Assembly: GCA_016288815.1 (NCBI GenBank)
Contig: JAEELF010000005.1
Coordinates: 1-37,291 of the forward strand
Reading direction: 5' to 3'
From: Ruminococcus sp.
Lineage (GTDB): Bacteria > Bacillota > Clostridia > Oscillospirales > Ruminococcaceae
Length of the DNA stretch: 37,291 bases
Position 1 is the first letter of the stretch. Each line of letters begins with the position of its first letter. Positions 14,170 to 21,776 of this stretch are shown in pieces. The position numbers and the translations under genes were made by a program. Below the pieces are notes generated by a model. It was not told the origin of the DNA and made no database searches. It saw only the letters and a program-made list of their open reading frames with translations.

Positions 14170-16917
14170 ATGAAACTGAAACGACTGATGTCACTGCTGA
14201 TGTCCGGCGTGCTCGCTGCGGGCGCGCTGTCGGCTGTGCCCGGACAGGCAGGCGACGCACTCGCTGCCTCTCACTCGCGGGTGTCGGTGCATGACCCGTC
14301 GATAATCAAGGCGAACGACGGCACATACTATGTCTTCGGTTCGCACGTCGACGCGGCGAAGTCCACCGACCTCATGAACTGGACACGCTTCACGAACGGC
14401 TATACCACGCCAAACAACGTCGAGTTCGGCAACCTCTCGCAGAACCTCGCAAAGGCGTTCGCGTGGGCTGGCGAGGATCTCGGGGACTGCGTGGGCGGCT
14501 TCGCGGTGTGGGCGCCGGACGTTGTCTGGGACGCGGACTACGTCAACACTGACGGCTCGAAGGGCGCATACCTGATGTACTTCTGCACGTCCTCGACGTG
14601 GAACACTTCCGTCATCGCGTATGCGTCCTCAAAAAACGCGGAGGGTCCCTACACATTCGTGGATACGCTCGTGTATTCGGGATTTACGTCCAATGACACC
14701 TACGCGACGAGCACCACAAAGAACGTCAACCGCAAGTACACCTCCACCAACATCGACGAGCTCATCGCTGCGGGCGAGGTGACCTACAACGACAGCTGGT
14801 TCAACGGCACTGCATACGACTACCGCACCTGCCCCAACGCTATCGACCCCACTATCTACTACGACACCGACGGGAAGATGTACATGGTCTACGGCTCGTG
14901 GTCGGGCGGTATTTTTACCCTCCAGATCGACCCCGCGACCGGACGCTGCATACGCCCCAAGACCGGCACTACCTCCGACGGGCGCATGGTGGACAGCTAC
15001 TTCGGCACCAAGCTCACCGGCGGCTATCATAAGTCCGGGGAGGGTCCGTTCATCGAGTACAACGCCGACACCGGGTACTACTACCTCTGGGTGACCTACG
15101 GCGGGCTGACCTCGACGGGCGGCTACAATATGCGCGTTTTCCGTTCCACCTCCCCCACCGGTCCATTCACGGACGCTGCGGGAAGATCGGGGATAATGTC
15201 CGCGAGCTCGAACCTCGACAATACGGGGCTGAAGGTCATGGGCAACTATAAATTCAGCTCGCTCAGTACCGCGTACATGGCGTGCGGACACAACTCCGTG
15301 CTGCGCGATGACGACGGGCAGTGGTACCTGTTCTATCACGCGAGATTTGACGACGGCACTGAGTACCATGAGGTTCGCGTGCATCAGATGTGGTTCAACA
15401 GCGAGGGCTGGCCTGTGGTCGCGCCGTTCGAGTACAGCGGGGACAAGCTCTCCGCAGGCGGCTACGAGACGGGCGACATCGTCGGCGATTATGAGTTCAT
15501 CGACCACGGCACCGCGACCGACGGCAACATCATCAATTACAGCTCGGTGAAGCTCAATGCGGACGGCACCGTCAGCGGCGCTGTCAGCGGTACATGGGAG
15601 CAGGCGGGCGATTCCGCGGAGGCTGTGATAACGATCGGCGGGCAGAAGTACTGCGGGTACTTCCTCGCGGCTCAGGACGAGTCCGGCAAGACTGTGATGT
15701 CGTTCACGGCGGTCGGGAACAATAATCATACGATCTGGGGCGCTAAGACCTCGGCGTATACCGGCACTCCGCGTGAGTCCGGCGTCTATGACTACACTTA
15801 CCCCGACGCGAAGCTCATCGTTGACCCTGATACAGCGTGCGGAACGGGTGCTTCAGCGTATGTCAGCGGAGAGGAGCTGCTCAGCGGCGTTACGTATTTC
15901 ATCACCAACAAAAACAGCGGACTCTCGCTCGATCTCCCGAACGGCGCACTCGACGAAGGCACGAATATCCAGCAGTGGGATCTCAACAAGTCGTGGGCTC
16001 AGCAGTGGCGCATAGTCTCGGAGGACGGCGGCTGGTGCAGGATAGTTCCGGTCGGCAACGAGGATATGTGTGTATCTGTCGCGGAGAACAGCGCGGCAGA
16101 CGGTCTGAACGTGGAGCTGCGCAGGTACACCGGCGGCGACGAGCAGTTGTTCAGGATAGTAAAGAACGGAACGTACTACGGTATCGTCTCCAAATGCTCG
16201 GGCGGCAACGGAGCGCTCGACGTGTTCGAGTGGTCGAAGGAGAACGGCGGGAACGTCAACCAATATGCGTACCACGAGTACGACTGCCAGCTCTGGAGGA
16301 TCACTCCTGTGTACCCGACTGTAAACGAGGGCGCATACATAATAAGGAATGTCAGCAGCCGACTTCCGATCAGTACATCAAACGGCGCAGTCGTCGGAAA
16401 CAAAGAGAAAGAGGAAGTATGGATCATCAGACCCGGCGAGAACGGCGAGTATACGCTCTGCACAGCCGGTACCGGCGAGAATATCCTGATGAGCAAGAAC
16501 TCAGCGGCAGACGGCGTGAGTGTCAGTGCTGCGGCGGTAGATGTCGTCGGCAGCCCGATGACGCAGTTCACCCTGCGGTGCAACAAGGACGGCTCCTACT
16601 CCATATTCACAGCAGTTTCGGATAACAGCTCCGCACTGACCGTCACTGACACAGCACTTGTCCAGCAGAGCTTCACCGGCGACGGCACTCAGAGATTCGT
16701 TCTTGAGCCTGTTCCGGCGGGCAAGATACCGCAGAAGGTGAAGGGCGACGTCAATGCGGACGGTGCGTTCAACGTTGCGGACGTCGTTATGCTTCAGGAG
16801 TACATTCTCGGCGAGGGCGGTCTCACAGACTGGTCTGCCGGCGACTTCGACGGCTCGGAAACGATAACTATCCACGACCTCTGCATGATGAGGACGTACC
16901 TCGTGGAGACTAAATAA
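14170..16917 (+). CDS. secreted GH43 arabinanase-type enzyme with two beta-trefoils and a dockerin
   Basis: The protein has 915 residues. After a signal peptide (about 1-33), residues 35-430 form a five-bladed GH43 domain of the endo-alpha-1,5-L-arabinanase type. Its three catalytic acids are visible: Asp42 in HDPSIIK, Asp226 in AIDPTIY and Glu291 in GEGPF. Residues about 438-535 match the beta-sandwich that follows arabinanase domains (GDYEFIDHG...VKLNADGTVSG). Two ricin-type beta-trefoils (about 572-705 and 717-850) carry QQWDL, QQWRI and QLWRI motifs; the second is more degenerate. A C-terminal dockerin begins at about 858 (GDVNADGAFNVADVVMLQEY...HDLCMMRTYL). It should cut arabinan side chains of pectin while attached to a cellulosome. 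Confidence 0.9.
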   Translation: MKLKRLMSLLMSGVLAAGALSAVPGQAGDALAASHSRVSVHDPSIIKANDGTYYVFGSHVDAAKSTDLMNWTRFTNGYTTPNNVEFGNLSQNLAKAFAWAGEDLGDCVGGFAVWAPDVVWDADYVNTDGSKGAYLMYFCTSSTWNTSVIAYASSKNAEGPYTFVDTLVYSGFTSNDTYATSTTKNVNRKYTSTNIDELIAAGEVTYNDSWFNGTAYDYRTCPNAIDPTIYYDTDGKMYMVYGSWSGGIFTLQIDPATGRCIRPKTGTTSDGRMVDSYFGTKLTGGYHKSGEGPFIEYNADTGYYYLWVTYGGLTSTGGYNMRVFRSTSPTGPFTDAAGRSGIMSASSNLDNTGLKVMGNYKFSSLSTAYMACGHNSVLRDDDGQWYLFYHARFDDGTEYHEVRVHQMWFNSEGWPVVAPFEYSGDKLSAGGYETGDIVGDYEFIDHGTATDGNIINYSSVKLNADGTVSGAVSGTWEQAGDSAEAVITIGGQKYCGYFLAAQDESGKTVMSFTAVGNNNHTIWGAKTSAYTGTPRESGVYDYTYPDAKLIVDPDTACGTGASAYVSGEELLSGVTYFITNKNSGLSLDLPNGALDEGTNIQQWDLNKSWAQQWRIVSEDGGWCRIVPVGNEDMCVSVAENSAADGLNVELRRYTGGDEQLFRIVKNGTYYGIVSKCSGGNGALDVFEWSKENGGNVNQYAYHEYDCQLWRITPVYPTVNEGAYIIRNVSSRLPISTSNGAVVGNKEKEEVWIIRPGENGEYTLCTAGTGENILMSKNSAADGVSVSAAAVDVVGSPMTQFTLRCNKDGSYSIFTAVSDNSSALTVTDTALVQQSFTGDGTQRFVLEPVPAGKIPQKVKGDVNADGAFNVADVVMLQEYILGEGGLTDWSAGDFDGSETITIHDLCMMRTYLVETK

Positions 16918-16918
16918 A

Positions 16919-16955
16919 ACAAACCGCTGTGCCTGGGGGGGTACAGCGGTTTTTG
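16919..16955 (+). terminator. terminator after the GH43 gene
   Basis: AAACCGCTGT pairs with ACAGCGGTTT around a 12-base G-rich loop, followed by TTTTT. It starts directly after the stop codon. Confidence 0.85.
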
Positions 16956-17012
16956 TGTTGTTTCGCGGTTGGAGTCGATTTCTGGATCGAACCGGACATA
17001 ATGGTTATCTGC

Positions 17013-17031
17013 GGGCGCCCAAAGGGCGCCC
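17013..17031. repeat. double GGGCGCCC palindrome
   Basis: Two copies of the self-complementary octamer GGGCGCCC are separated by AAA and followed by CTACAAAT. The copies can each pair with themselves or with each other. GC-rich hairpins of this kind, followed by CTACA, are common dispersed repeats in gut Firmicutes (general recollection, not searched). Confidence 0.7.
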
Positions 17032-17146
17032 CTACAAATACGCTCAAAAAGTGTTCCGTATGCGATGTACGAGTAAGGTCGTTGTTAAGAGTGAGCGAGT
17101 TTACGAGCGGCAACGTGAACCGCCCGCGTGGGCGTCCCCGCAAGGG

Positions 17147-17170
17147 AAAAGGACTGCCGAAGCAGTCCTC
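17147..17170 (-). terminator. terminator of the GH9/GH16 gene
   Basis: Read on the minus strand, AGGACTGC and GCAGTCCT enclose a TTCG loop and are followed by TTTTCC. The UUCG tetraloop makes a very stable hairpin. It lies about 55 bases beyond the stop at 17226. Confidence 0.7.
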
Positions 17171-17185
17171 TTATGGAAGGATATC

Positions 17186-17218
17186 GTCGGGCAAAGGGGG
17201 ACTCTGCCCGACTTTTTT
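17186..17218 (+). terminator. hairpin with T-run in plus orientation
   Basis: GTCGGGC pairs with GCCCGAC across a 13-base loop and is followed by TTTTTT. It would stop plus-strand transcripts entering from the GH43 side. Confidence 0.65.
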
Positions 17219-17225
17219 ATGAAGA

Positions 17226-20200
17226 TTACTTAGTAGGATTGTATGTTACCCACTGGTAGTGTGCCTCAAGCGGTGTCTTGCCGTCGTATGCCTTGAGCCA
17301 GTCGATGACGTTGTCATTGTTGCTAGGATCACTTACGCCGGGCCATGTGTTCATCATGATACGTCCGGGTGTGGAGGGGATATTCTGCTCTGCGGTGTAG
17401 ACCTTAACGCCGTCAACATACCATGAGATGTAGCCGGGCTGCCAGTCGAAGCCGTATGTGTGGTATCCCTCAGAAGCGTCAAAGCCGAGATTATATAAGA
17501 ACTCATGTCCGCCCTGAGCGTTTGTGTAGTAATTGAACTGTACCTTTGTGGTGTCCTTGCCGAGTATCTCAATGTCGATCTCGTCCCACGGATTGTTCTC
17601 GCTCTCGCCTGTGTAGGTGAAGAAGGAGGATACAACACCGTCGTTCTTGATAGCCATCATGGAAGTCTCGTAGTAGCCGTAGCCGTAGTGGTCTGCTGTT
17701 CTGTACTCACCGCCGGAGTAATGATACTTGCCGGACCAGTCTTTATCAATGGAGAGTGTGAGCATACCGTCTGCGATCTGTGCGTTCTGCTTGTACCAGC
17801 CGCAGTCGAAGCAGGAGCCGTTTGTCCAGCCGTCAGAAGCGAAGAACAGCGGGGTCGTGCCCTTTCTGAAGTCAGCGACCATCTGAGCGTTCTCGTTCAT
17901 GGGTGTGCCGTAGTCAGTGTACTTGGAAGCGGGCTGAGTTGTTGTAGTTGTAGTAACTGTGGTAGTTGTTGTTGTAGTTGTGGACTCCTGGGTAGTTGTA
18001 GCTCTGGTCGTAGTCGTAGTTGTTGCGGGCTGAGTGGTAGTTGTCGTTACGACTGTCTGCTGGGGCTGGTCGATCGGAAGAGCTGTAACTATGCCAGCCT
18101 CATACTGCTGGATAGTGAGAGCGTCCAGATTGGAGATACCGTCAGCACCGATAACGTCACCGTTGAGCTTGCCCTGCTCTGTAAGAGCGTAGTCATCGGG
18201 GTCTGCCTGGCTGCGCATGATAGCAACAGCATCTGCCATATTTACTTCGCCGCTCTCATTTGCGTCGCCGGCAAGGTAGCCGCCGCTCTGGTGAGATGTG
18301 CCCTCGGAAGCTCCTGTGAGCGCGATAAGAGCAGTAAGCGGTGAGTTCCAGTAGATAGTGATCTCGTTTGTGGAGTAGCTCTCGGAGTTGTCAACGTAGC
18401 GCTTTGCACGCGGGCTATCCTGTGTGTAAGCCTTTGCTGCGCTGTCCTCGAGGTTCTCGTCCACGCCGCCCACGAGCATACCCTTCATTGCAACGGGCTG
18501 GTTCATGGAAGGTCTGTGGTGCGGGTGCTCCGGGGAAACTGTACCATAGCCTGTTACGAAGCAGTAGCCGAGCGGGTTGGTTCCGAGGAGGTAATTGAGC
18601 TGATCCTGTGCAACCTTGCCGTAGGACTCATCGCCTGTGAGCTGCTGTGCGAGAGAAAGCATCATACCTGCGTTAGCAACTGTCATGTTGCTGCCCCACT
18701 CGTATGCTGTGACTGCCACGCCGTAAGCCTGCTTGGAGCTGATAGAAGCGAGCGTGCCTGCCTGGCTGACGATGGAGTCCTTTGCATTCTCGTAAGCTGC
18801 GGAGTTCTTGTCGATACCGTCCATAGTCACGAGTGCGATGCTGCCGTAGTAACCCATGTCTGCCCAGCCGAGGCCCTTCTTTACAGAGCCGAGGGCGTTG
18901 AGGTACTTCTGATCGCCTGTTGCGCGGTAGAGCTGAGCTGCTGCCCAGTAGCGCTCGTCAGAGTCGGACTTGTCGCCGTACTCACCGGTAACGATGTCAG
19001 CGGGGTTGGAGTAGAGCACTGCTCCGTTATTGGAGAGCCAGTCCCACGACTTTTCAGCGCAGGAGAGGCACTTATTTGCGAAGGACGAATCAACGTCCTT
19101 GTAGAATTCATAAGCCAGAGCCATTGCAGCTGCGAAATCAGCTGTAGCTGTGGAGGAAACGGGCATTACGATGAGCTCGCCCTTCTCGTCCTGGGGCATT
19201 ACATAGCCCGGGAACGTTGCGCAGGATACCTTGTGGTAAACGCCGCCGTCGTTCGTCTGCATCTTCATCATCCACTCGAGCTCGAAGCGTGCCTCATCGA
19301 GAACGTCCGGAACGCCGTTGCCGCTGTCGGGTGTGCCGATGTTGTCGCCGAACATATCGGGGTTTGCCTGGTATGCGTAGAGGAGGTCTGCGACGGTCTT
19401 TGCAGCCGGTACGACATATCTGCCGTAGTCGCCTGCGTCGTGCCAGCCGCCGGAAACATCTATCGTCTGGTTCGTGCCGTAGATAGTTGCTGTGGAGGTG
19501 TGGCAGGCCTCATGACCGTACATCTCGTCCTCGACCTGAACGCCGCAGCGCTGGAGGTAGAGCATCCTTACTGTGTCGTTCATGAGATTGGTGTAAACGT
19601 TGTCGCCGATCTGGAAGGTGTAGGAGTTATCAAGGCTGCCGCACTTGATGTAGTACTTGCCGGGTGCGGTCACAGATGAGAAATCTCCCTGATAGTTGGT
19701 CTCTCCTGCGGAGGTGTTGTTTATGCTGCCGCTGAGGGAACCTGTATATGCGACCTCGTTCGTATCGGCATTCACAACGGAGAACTCAGTCTCGTTCGTA
19801 ACGTTGCGGAACACCGCGATCTTTCTTGCGTCTGTCTTGTAGCCTACCTGGTTGATGTTGATGTCAGATTCGTAGGTCTCTGTGGAGGAGTAGTCCACCT
19901 GGCTGTCATCAACAAGCTCGAGCTTTACGTTGTCGATGTAGATAGTGTGCTCGGGGAGCTCGCCTTCGTGCTTTTCCTGTATACCGCAGTTGAACACGAG
20001 CTTGGACATGATGTCTGTGTCATACTCCATTGTGAACTCGTAGTCTACTGTCTGGGGTGTGGAGGTGAGGTTGAGTCCCTTCCATGTGTAGGCTGTATAG
20101 TCTCCGCCGTTCTGCTGGATCATGCACTCGATGAAGCGGTCAGTGGAGGAGGAGATGTCATAGGAGATGTGGTAAACGCCGTTCTTGTACAGCGGAATGA

Positions 20201-20462
20201 TGTCGTAGAAGACCTGTACAGCGTAATTTACCTTGCCGACGCTGGAGACTGTAAGAGCAAGTCTGCCGCTGTCAGTCGAGAGCTTGCAGGCGCCGCCGCT
20301 CTCCTTGTAGGTGCCCCAGCCGGACACGCCTGTGTCGAACGTGGAGTTCTTGATGATGTTGTCAGCCGCGACCGCAGAAAACGGAACTGCCGGCATCGCA
20401 GAAGCCATTACCGCGAGAGCAGCAAATGCTGCTGCGCAGCGTCTCAGTGAGTGTTTCTTCAT
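17226..20462 (-). CDS. secreted bifunctional GH9 cellulase - dockerin - GH16 lichenase
   Basis: The protein has 1078 residues. A signal peptide covers about 1-33. A CBM4-type module follows at about 34-190 (NSTFDTGVSGWGTY), then an Ig-like GH9 N-domain (about 198-290, ININQVGYKTDARKIAVF) and the GH9 catalytic domain (about 295-715). The latter has GWHDAGDYG with Asp342 and Asp345, the HHRPS segment and the acid in STNEITIYWNSPL. The dockerin at about 727-794 (GDANESGEVNMADAVAIMRS, then KLNGDVIGADGISNLDA) resembles R. flavefaciens cellulase dockerins. A Thr-rich linker (about 796-845) leads to a GH16 domain with DEIDIEILG: Glu961, Asp963 and Glu965. It should cleave cellulose and mixed-linkage beta-glucan. 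GGGA-type ribosome site, ATG start. Confidence 0.92.
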   Translation of the reverse strand: MKKHSLRRCAAAFAALAVMASAMPAVPFSAVAADNIIKNSTFDTGVSGWGTYKESGGACKLSTDSGRLALTVSSVGKVNYAVQVFYDIIPLYKNGVYHISYDISSSTDRFIECMIQQNGGDYTAYTWKGLNLTSTPQTVDYEFTMEYDTDIMSKLVFNCGIQEKHEGELPEHTIYIDNVKLELVDDSQVDYSSTETYESDININQVGYKTDARKIAVFRNVTNETEFSVVNADTNEVAYTGSLSGSINNTSAGETNYQGDFSSVTAPGKYYIKCGSLDNSYTFQIGDNVYTNLMNDTVRMLYLQRCGVQVEDEMYGHEACHTSTATIYGTNQTIDVSGGWHDAGDYGRYVVPAAKTVADLLYAYQANPDMFGDNIGTPDSGNGVPDVLDEARFELEWMMKMQTNDGGVYHKVSCATFPGYVMPQDEKGELIVMPVSSTATADFAAAMALAYEFYKDVDSSFANKCLSCAEKSWDWLSNNGAVLYSNPADIVTGEYGDKSDSDERYWAAAQLYRATGDQKYLNALGSVKKGLGWADMGYYGSIALVTMDGIDKNSAAYENAKDSIVSQAGTLASISSKQAYGVAVTAYEWGSNMTVANAGMMLSLAQQLTGDESYGKVAQDQLNYLLGTNPLGYCFVTGYGTVSPEHPHHRPSMNQPVAMKGMLVGGVDENLEDSAAKAYTQDSPRAKRYVDNSESYSTNEITIYWNSPLTALIALTGASEGTSHQSGGYLAGDANESGEVNMADAVAIMRSQADPDDYALTEQGKLNGDVIGADGISNLDALTIQQYEAGIVTALPIDQPQQTVVTTTTTQPATTTTTTRATTTQESTTTTTTTTVTTTTTTQPASKYTDYGTPMNENAQMVADFRKGTTPLFFASDGWTNGSCFDCGWYKQNAQIADGMLTLSIDKDWSGKYHYSGGEYRTADHYGYGYYETSMMAIKNDGVVSSFFTYTGESENNPWDEIDIEILGKDTTKVQFNYYTNAQGGHEFLYNLGFDASEGYHTYGFDWQPGYISWYVDGVKVYTAEQNIPSTPGRIMMNTWPGVSDPSNNDNVIDWLKAYDGKTPLEAHYQWVTYNPTK
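17930..18055 (-). repeat. low-complexity DNA encoding the Thr-rich linker
   Basis: Runs of Thr codons (GTAGTTGTA-type on the plus strand), broken by QPA and ATT units, encode a flexible, probably O-glycosylated linker between the dockerin and GH16. It is prone to length change by slippage. Confidence 0.85.
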
Positions 20463-20571
20463 AAAAATTCCCTCTCATTTCCTTGGGACATCACGTCCCG
20501 TTGATTTTGGTGTTGCCTATAATCATGTGTCTGTGCTAAAAGACACACAAATTCATATCCCACTGTAAAAA

Positions 20572-20577
20572 ATTATA
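20572..20577 (-). promoter_or_regulatory. candidate -10 of the GH9/GH16 gene
   Basis: TATAAT on the minus strand lies about 110 bases before the start codon. No good -35 is found at the normal distance, which would fit a promoter that needs an activator such as the neighbouring AraC protein. The leader downstream holds a short TGTGTC/GACACA inverted repeat. Confidence 0.35.
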
Positions 20578-20653
20578 GTGCAAAGCGCCGGAGAGGTATA
20601 CTATAATTTTGATAAAAATAGTAAAATCTTGATATCTGCTCCAAGAATTATGC

Positions 20654-20680
20654 AAAAGGGCTGCCATATCGGCAGCCCTT
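20654..20680 (-). terminator. terminator of the AraC gene
   Basis: GGGCTGCC and GGCAGCCC form an 8-bp stem with a 5-base loop. The minus strand continues with TTTTGC. It lies 8 bases after the stop at 20687. Confidence 0.8.
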
Positions 20681-20686
20681 GGGGGG

Positions 20687-21433
20687 TCATTTGTTCTTCA
20701 GTGCGCGTATCTCATACTGCTTCTTGAACTGCTTCGGCGTCGAGCCGGTCACCTTCTTGAAGACCTTGATAAAGTAGCTCTGCGAGCTGAAGCATAGGAG
20801 GTTAGTTATCTCGATGTCCGTGCGCTCGGTGTACATCAGCAGCGCCACCGCTTCCTCGATCTTCGTGCGGTTGACGTATTCGCCGAAGGTCATGCCGGTC
20901 TCCTTGCGGAAGAGGCGGGAGAGGTGCTCGGGACTTATTGCGAGGTGCTCTGCGACGTCCTCGAGGAGTATGCGCTCGTGCAGGTGCGTGACGATATAAT
21001 CAGCCGCGCGGACTATCTGCTTGGAGTACGCTCCGCCCAGTCTTACGCGGCGCATACGGTCTGTGTAGCCCTCTATCATCTCGGCGTGTACAGCGCGTAC
21101 CTCCGCCTCATTCGAGCATTTGTCGGTCTTCATGATGTAGTAGTCGCTGAGACTGTATGCCTCCTCCGGGGACAGTCCCCCGTTCACGCAGGAGCGCGCT
21201 ATCAGCGCTGCCAGCACGACCATGTGGTACTTGAGGTTCCGCATGGGGTCCTCGCTGAGCGTACCGCAGCCCTCGCAGTTCAGGGGCTGCATGAACACGC
21301 GCACGAGCTCCATATTTCCTGTGCAGATACTCTCGTAAAAGGCTATCTCACGGTCGAACGAGGCGTGCTCGAAGAGCTCCTCACGCTTGGTGAAGATGAA
21401 TTCCGAGAGTGCTTTTTCGGTTGAACTGTTCAT
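20687..21433 (-). CDS. AraC-family transcriptional regulator
   Basis: The protein has 248 residues. The C-terminal 100 hold the two helix-turn-helix units of AraC proteins: LLEDVAEHLAISPEHLSRLF and IEITNLLCFSSQSYFIKVF, ending in the typical KKVTGSTPKQFKKQY. The N-terminal region (about 1-145, with DPMRNLKYHMVVLAALIARS and SPEEAYSLSDYYI) is not a cupin. It resembles the N-terminal region of many Firmicutes AraC proteins with no assigned ligand. The start at 21433 has GGAGGTGA upstream. It sits between the GH9/GH16 gene and a divergent intracellular GH5, so control of beta-glucan genes is the natural inference. Confidence 0.88.
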   Translation of the reverse strand: MNSSTEKALSEFIFTKREELFEHASFDREIAFYESICTGNMELVRVFMQPLNCEGCGTLSEDPMRNLKYHMVVLAALIARSCVNGGLSPEEAYSLSDYYIMKTDKCSNEAEVRAVHAEMIEGYTDRMRRVRLGGAYSKQIVRAADYIVTHLHERILLEDVAEHLAISPEHLSRLFRKETGMTFGEYVNRTKIEEAVALLMYTERTDIEITNLLCFSSQSYFIKVFKKVTGSTPKQFKKQYEIRALKNK

Positions 21434-21461
21434 GGCGTCACCTCCGGTCTGGTATAAGAGT

Positions 21462-21490
21462 ATTATACCATATACGGCGGAAAAACGCAA
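21462..21490 (-). promoter_or_regulatory. promoter of the AraC gene
   Basis: The minus strand reads TTGCGT, 17 bases, TATAAT. The -10 ends 28 bases before the start at 21433. Confidence 0.75.
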
Positions 21491-21553
21491 GAGAAAAGCC
21501 GGTCGGGGCGGATCTTCCGCAGGCGGAGGAACAGTCAGCAAAATAGATATTTA

Positions 21554-21568
21554 GTGCAAAAATTGCAC
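21554..21568. promoter_or_regulatory. operator-like palindrome between araC and GH5 promoters
   Basis: GTGCAA-AAA-TTGCAC is a perfect inverted repeat, 18 bases upstream of the GH5 -35. Its left half extends to TAGTGCAAA, a 9-mer also found at 20576-20584 in front of the GH9/GH16 gene. A shared regulator site is inferred. Confidence 0.45.
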
Positions 21569-21585
21569 ATTTTTGATATAACCGG

Positions 21586-21614
21586 TTGACAAGATGTTTT
21601 TTAAATGATATAAT
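21586..21614 (+). promoter_or_regulatory. consensus promoter of the GH5 gene
   Basis: Perfect TTGACA and TATAAT hexamers are separated by 17 bases. The start of transcription is expected near 21621, which leaves a leader of about 155 bases. Confidence 0.88.
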
Positions 21615-21620
21615 ACAACT

Positions 21621-21776
21621 CACATATAGCAAACGACAAAAAATTTGAGCGTTTGCTATTTGCCGATCCGCATGGAGCAAACAATTAGTTTGCGGATGTG
21701 CGAGGCACTTCAGATCATTTATTATAGTGAACGTTATTCTTTGACGTTCACTGTAAATATGGAAAGGCTAATCACT
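21621..21776 (+). promoter_or_regulatory. structured 5' leader of the GH5 gene
   Basis: Three hairpins are visible. ATAGCAAACG (21626-21635) pairs with CGTTTGCTAT (21650-21659). GCAAAC (21677-21682) pairs with GTTTGC (21688-21693). AGTGAACGT (21726-21734) pairs with ACGTTCACT (21744-21752). The arms of the first two share the same hexamer, so GTTTGC at 21651-21656 can instead pair with GCAAAC at 21677-21682. ATCCGCA (21666-21672) can also pair with TGCGGAT (21691-21697). The layout allows mutually exclusive folds. No known riboswitch was recognised. Confidence 0.5.

Larger units (their letters stand above)
16956..17225. other. non-coding stretch with several hairpins
   Basis: No convincing gene is present. 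The stretch holds GGGCGCCC-AAA-GGGCGCCC (17013-17031), an 8-bp hairpin at 17150-17169 and a 7-bp hairpin with T-run at 17186-17218. Frames that stay open through it have no ribosome site and low-complexity translations. It looks like accumulated repeat or mobile element debris between two convergent glycosidase genes. Confidence 0.6.

Noticed and set aside
16929-17222. Possible 97-residue protein after the GH43 gene
   Set aside because: It starts inside a terminator hairpin, has no ribosome site and translates the repeat-rich stretch.
17930-18055. Short tandem repeats that could suggest a CRISPR or satellite
   Set aside because: They are in-frame Thr codons of a linker; there are no equal repeats with unique spacers. 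The same holds for 36195-36375.
21621-21776. c-di-GMP or other known riboswitch in the GH5 leader
   Set aside because: The conserved core of the c-di-GMP-I and other familiar classes was not found; only the alternative hairpins are supported.
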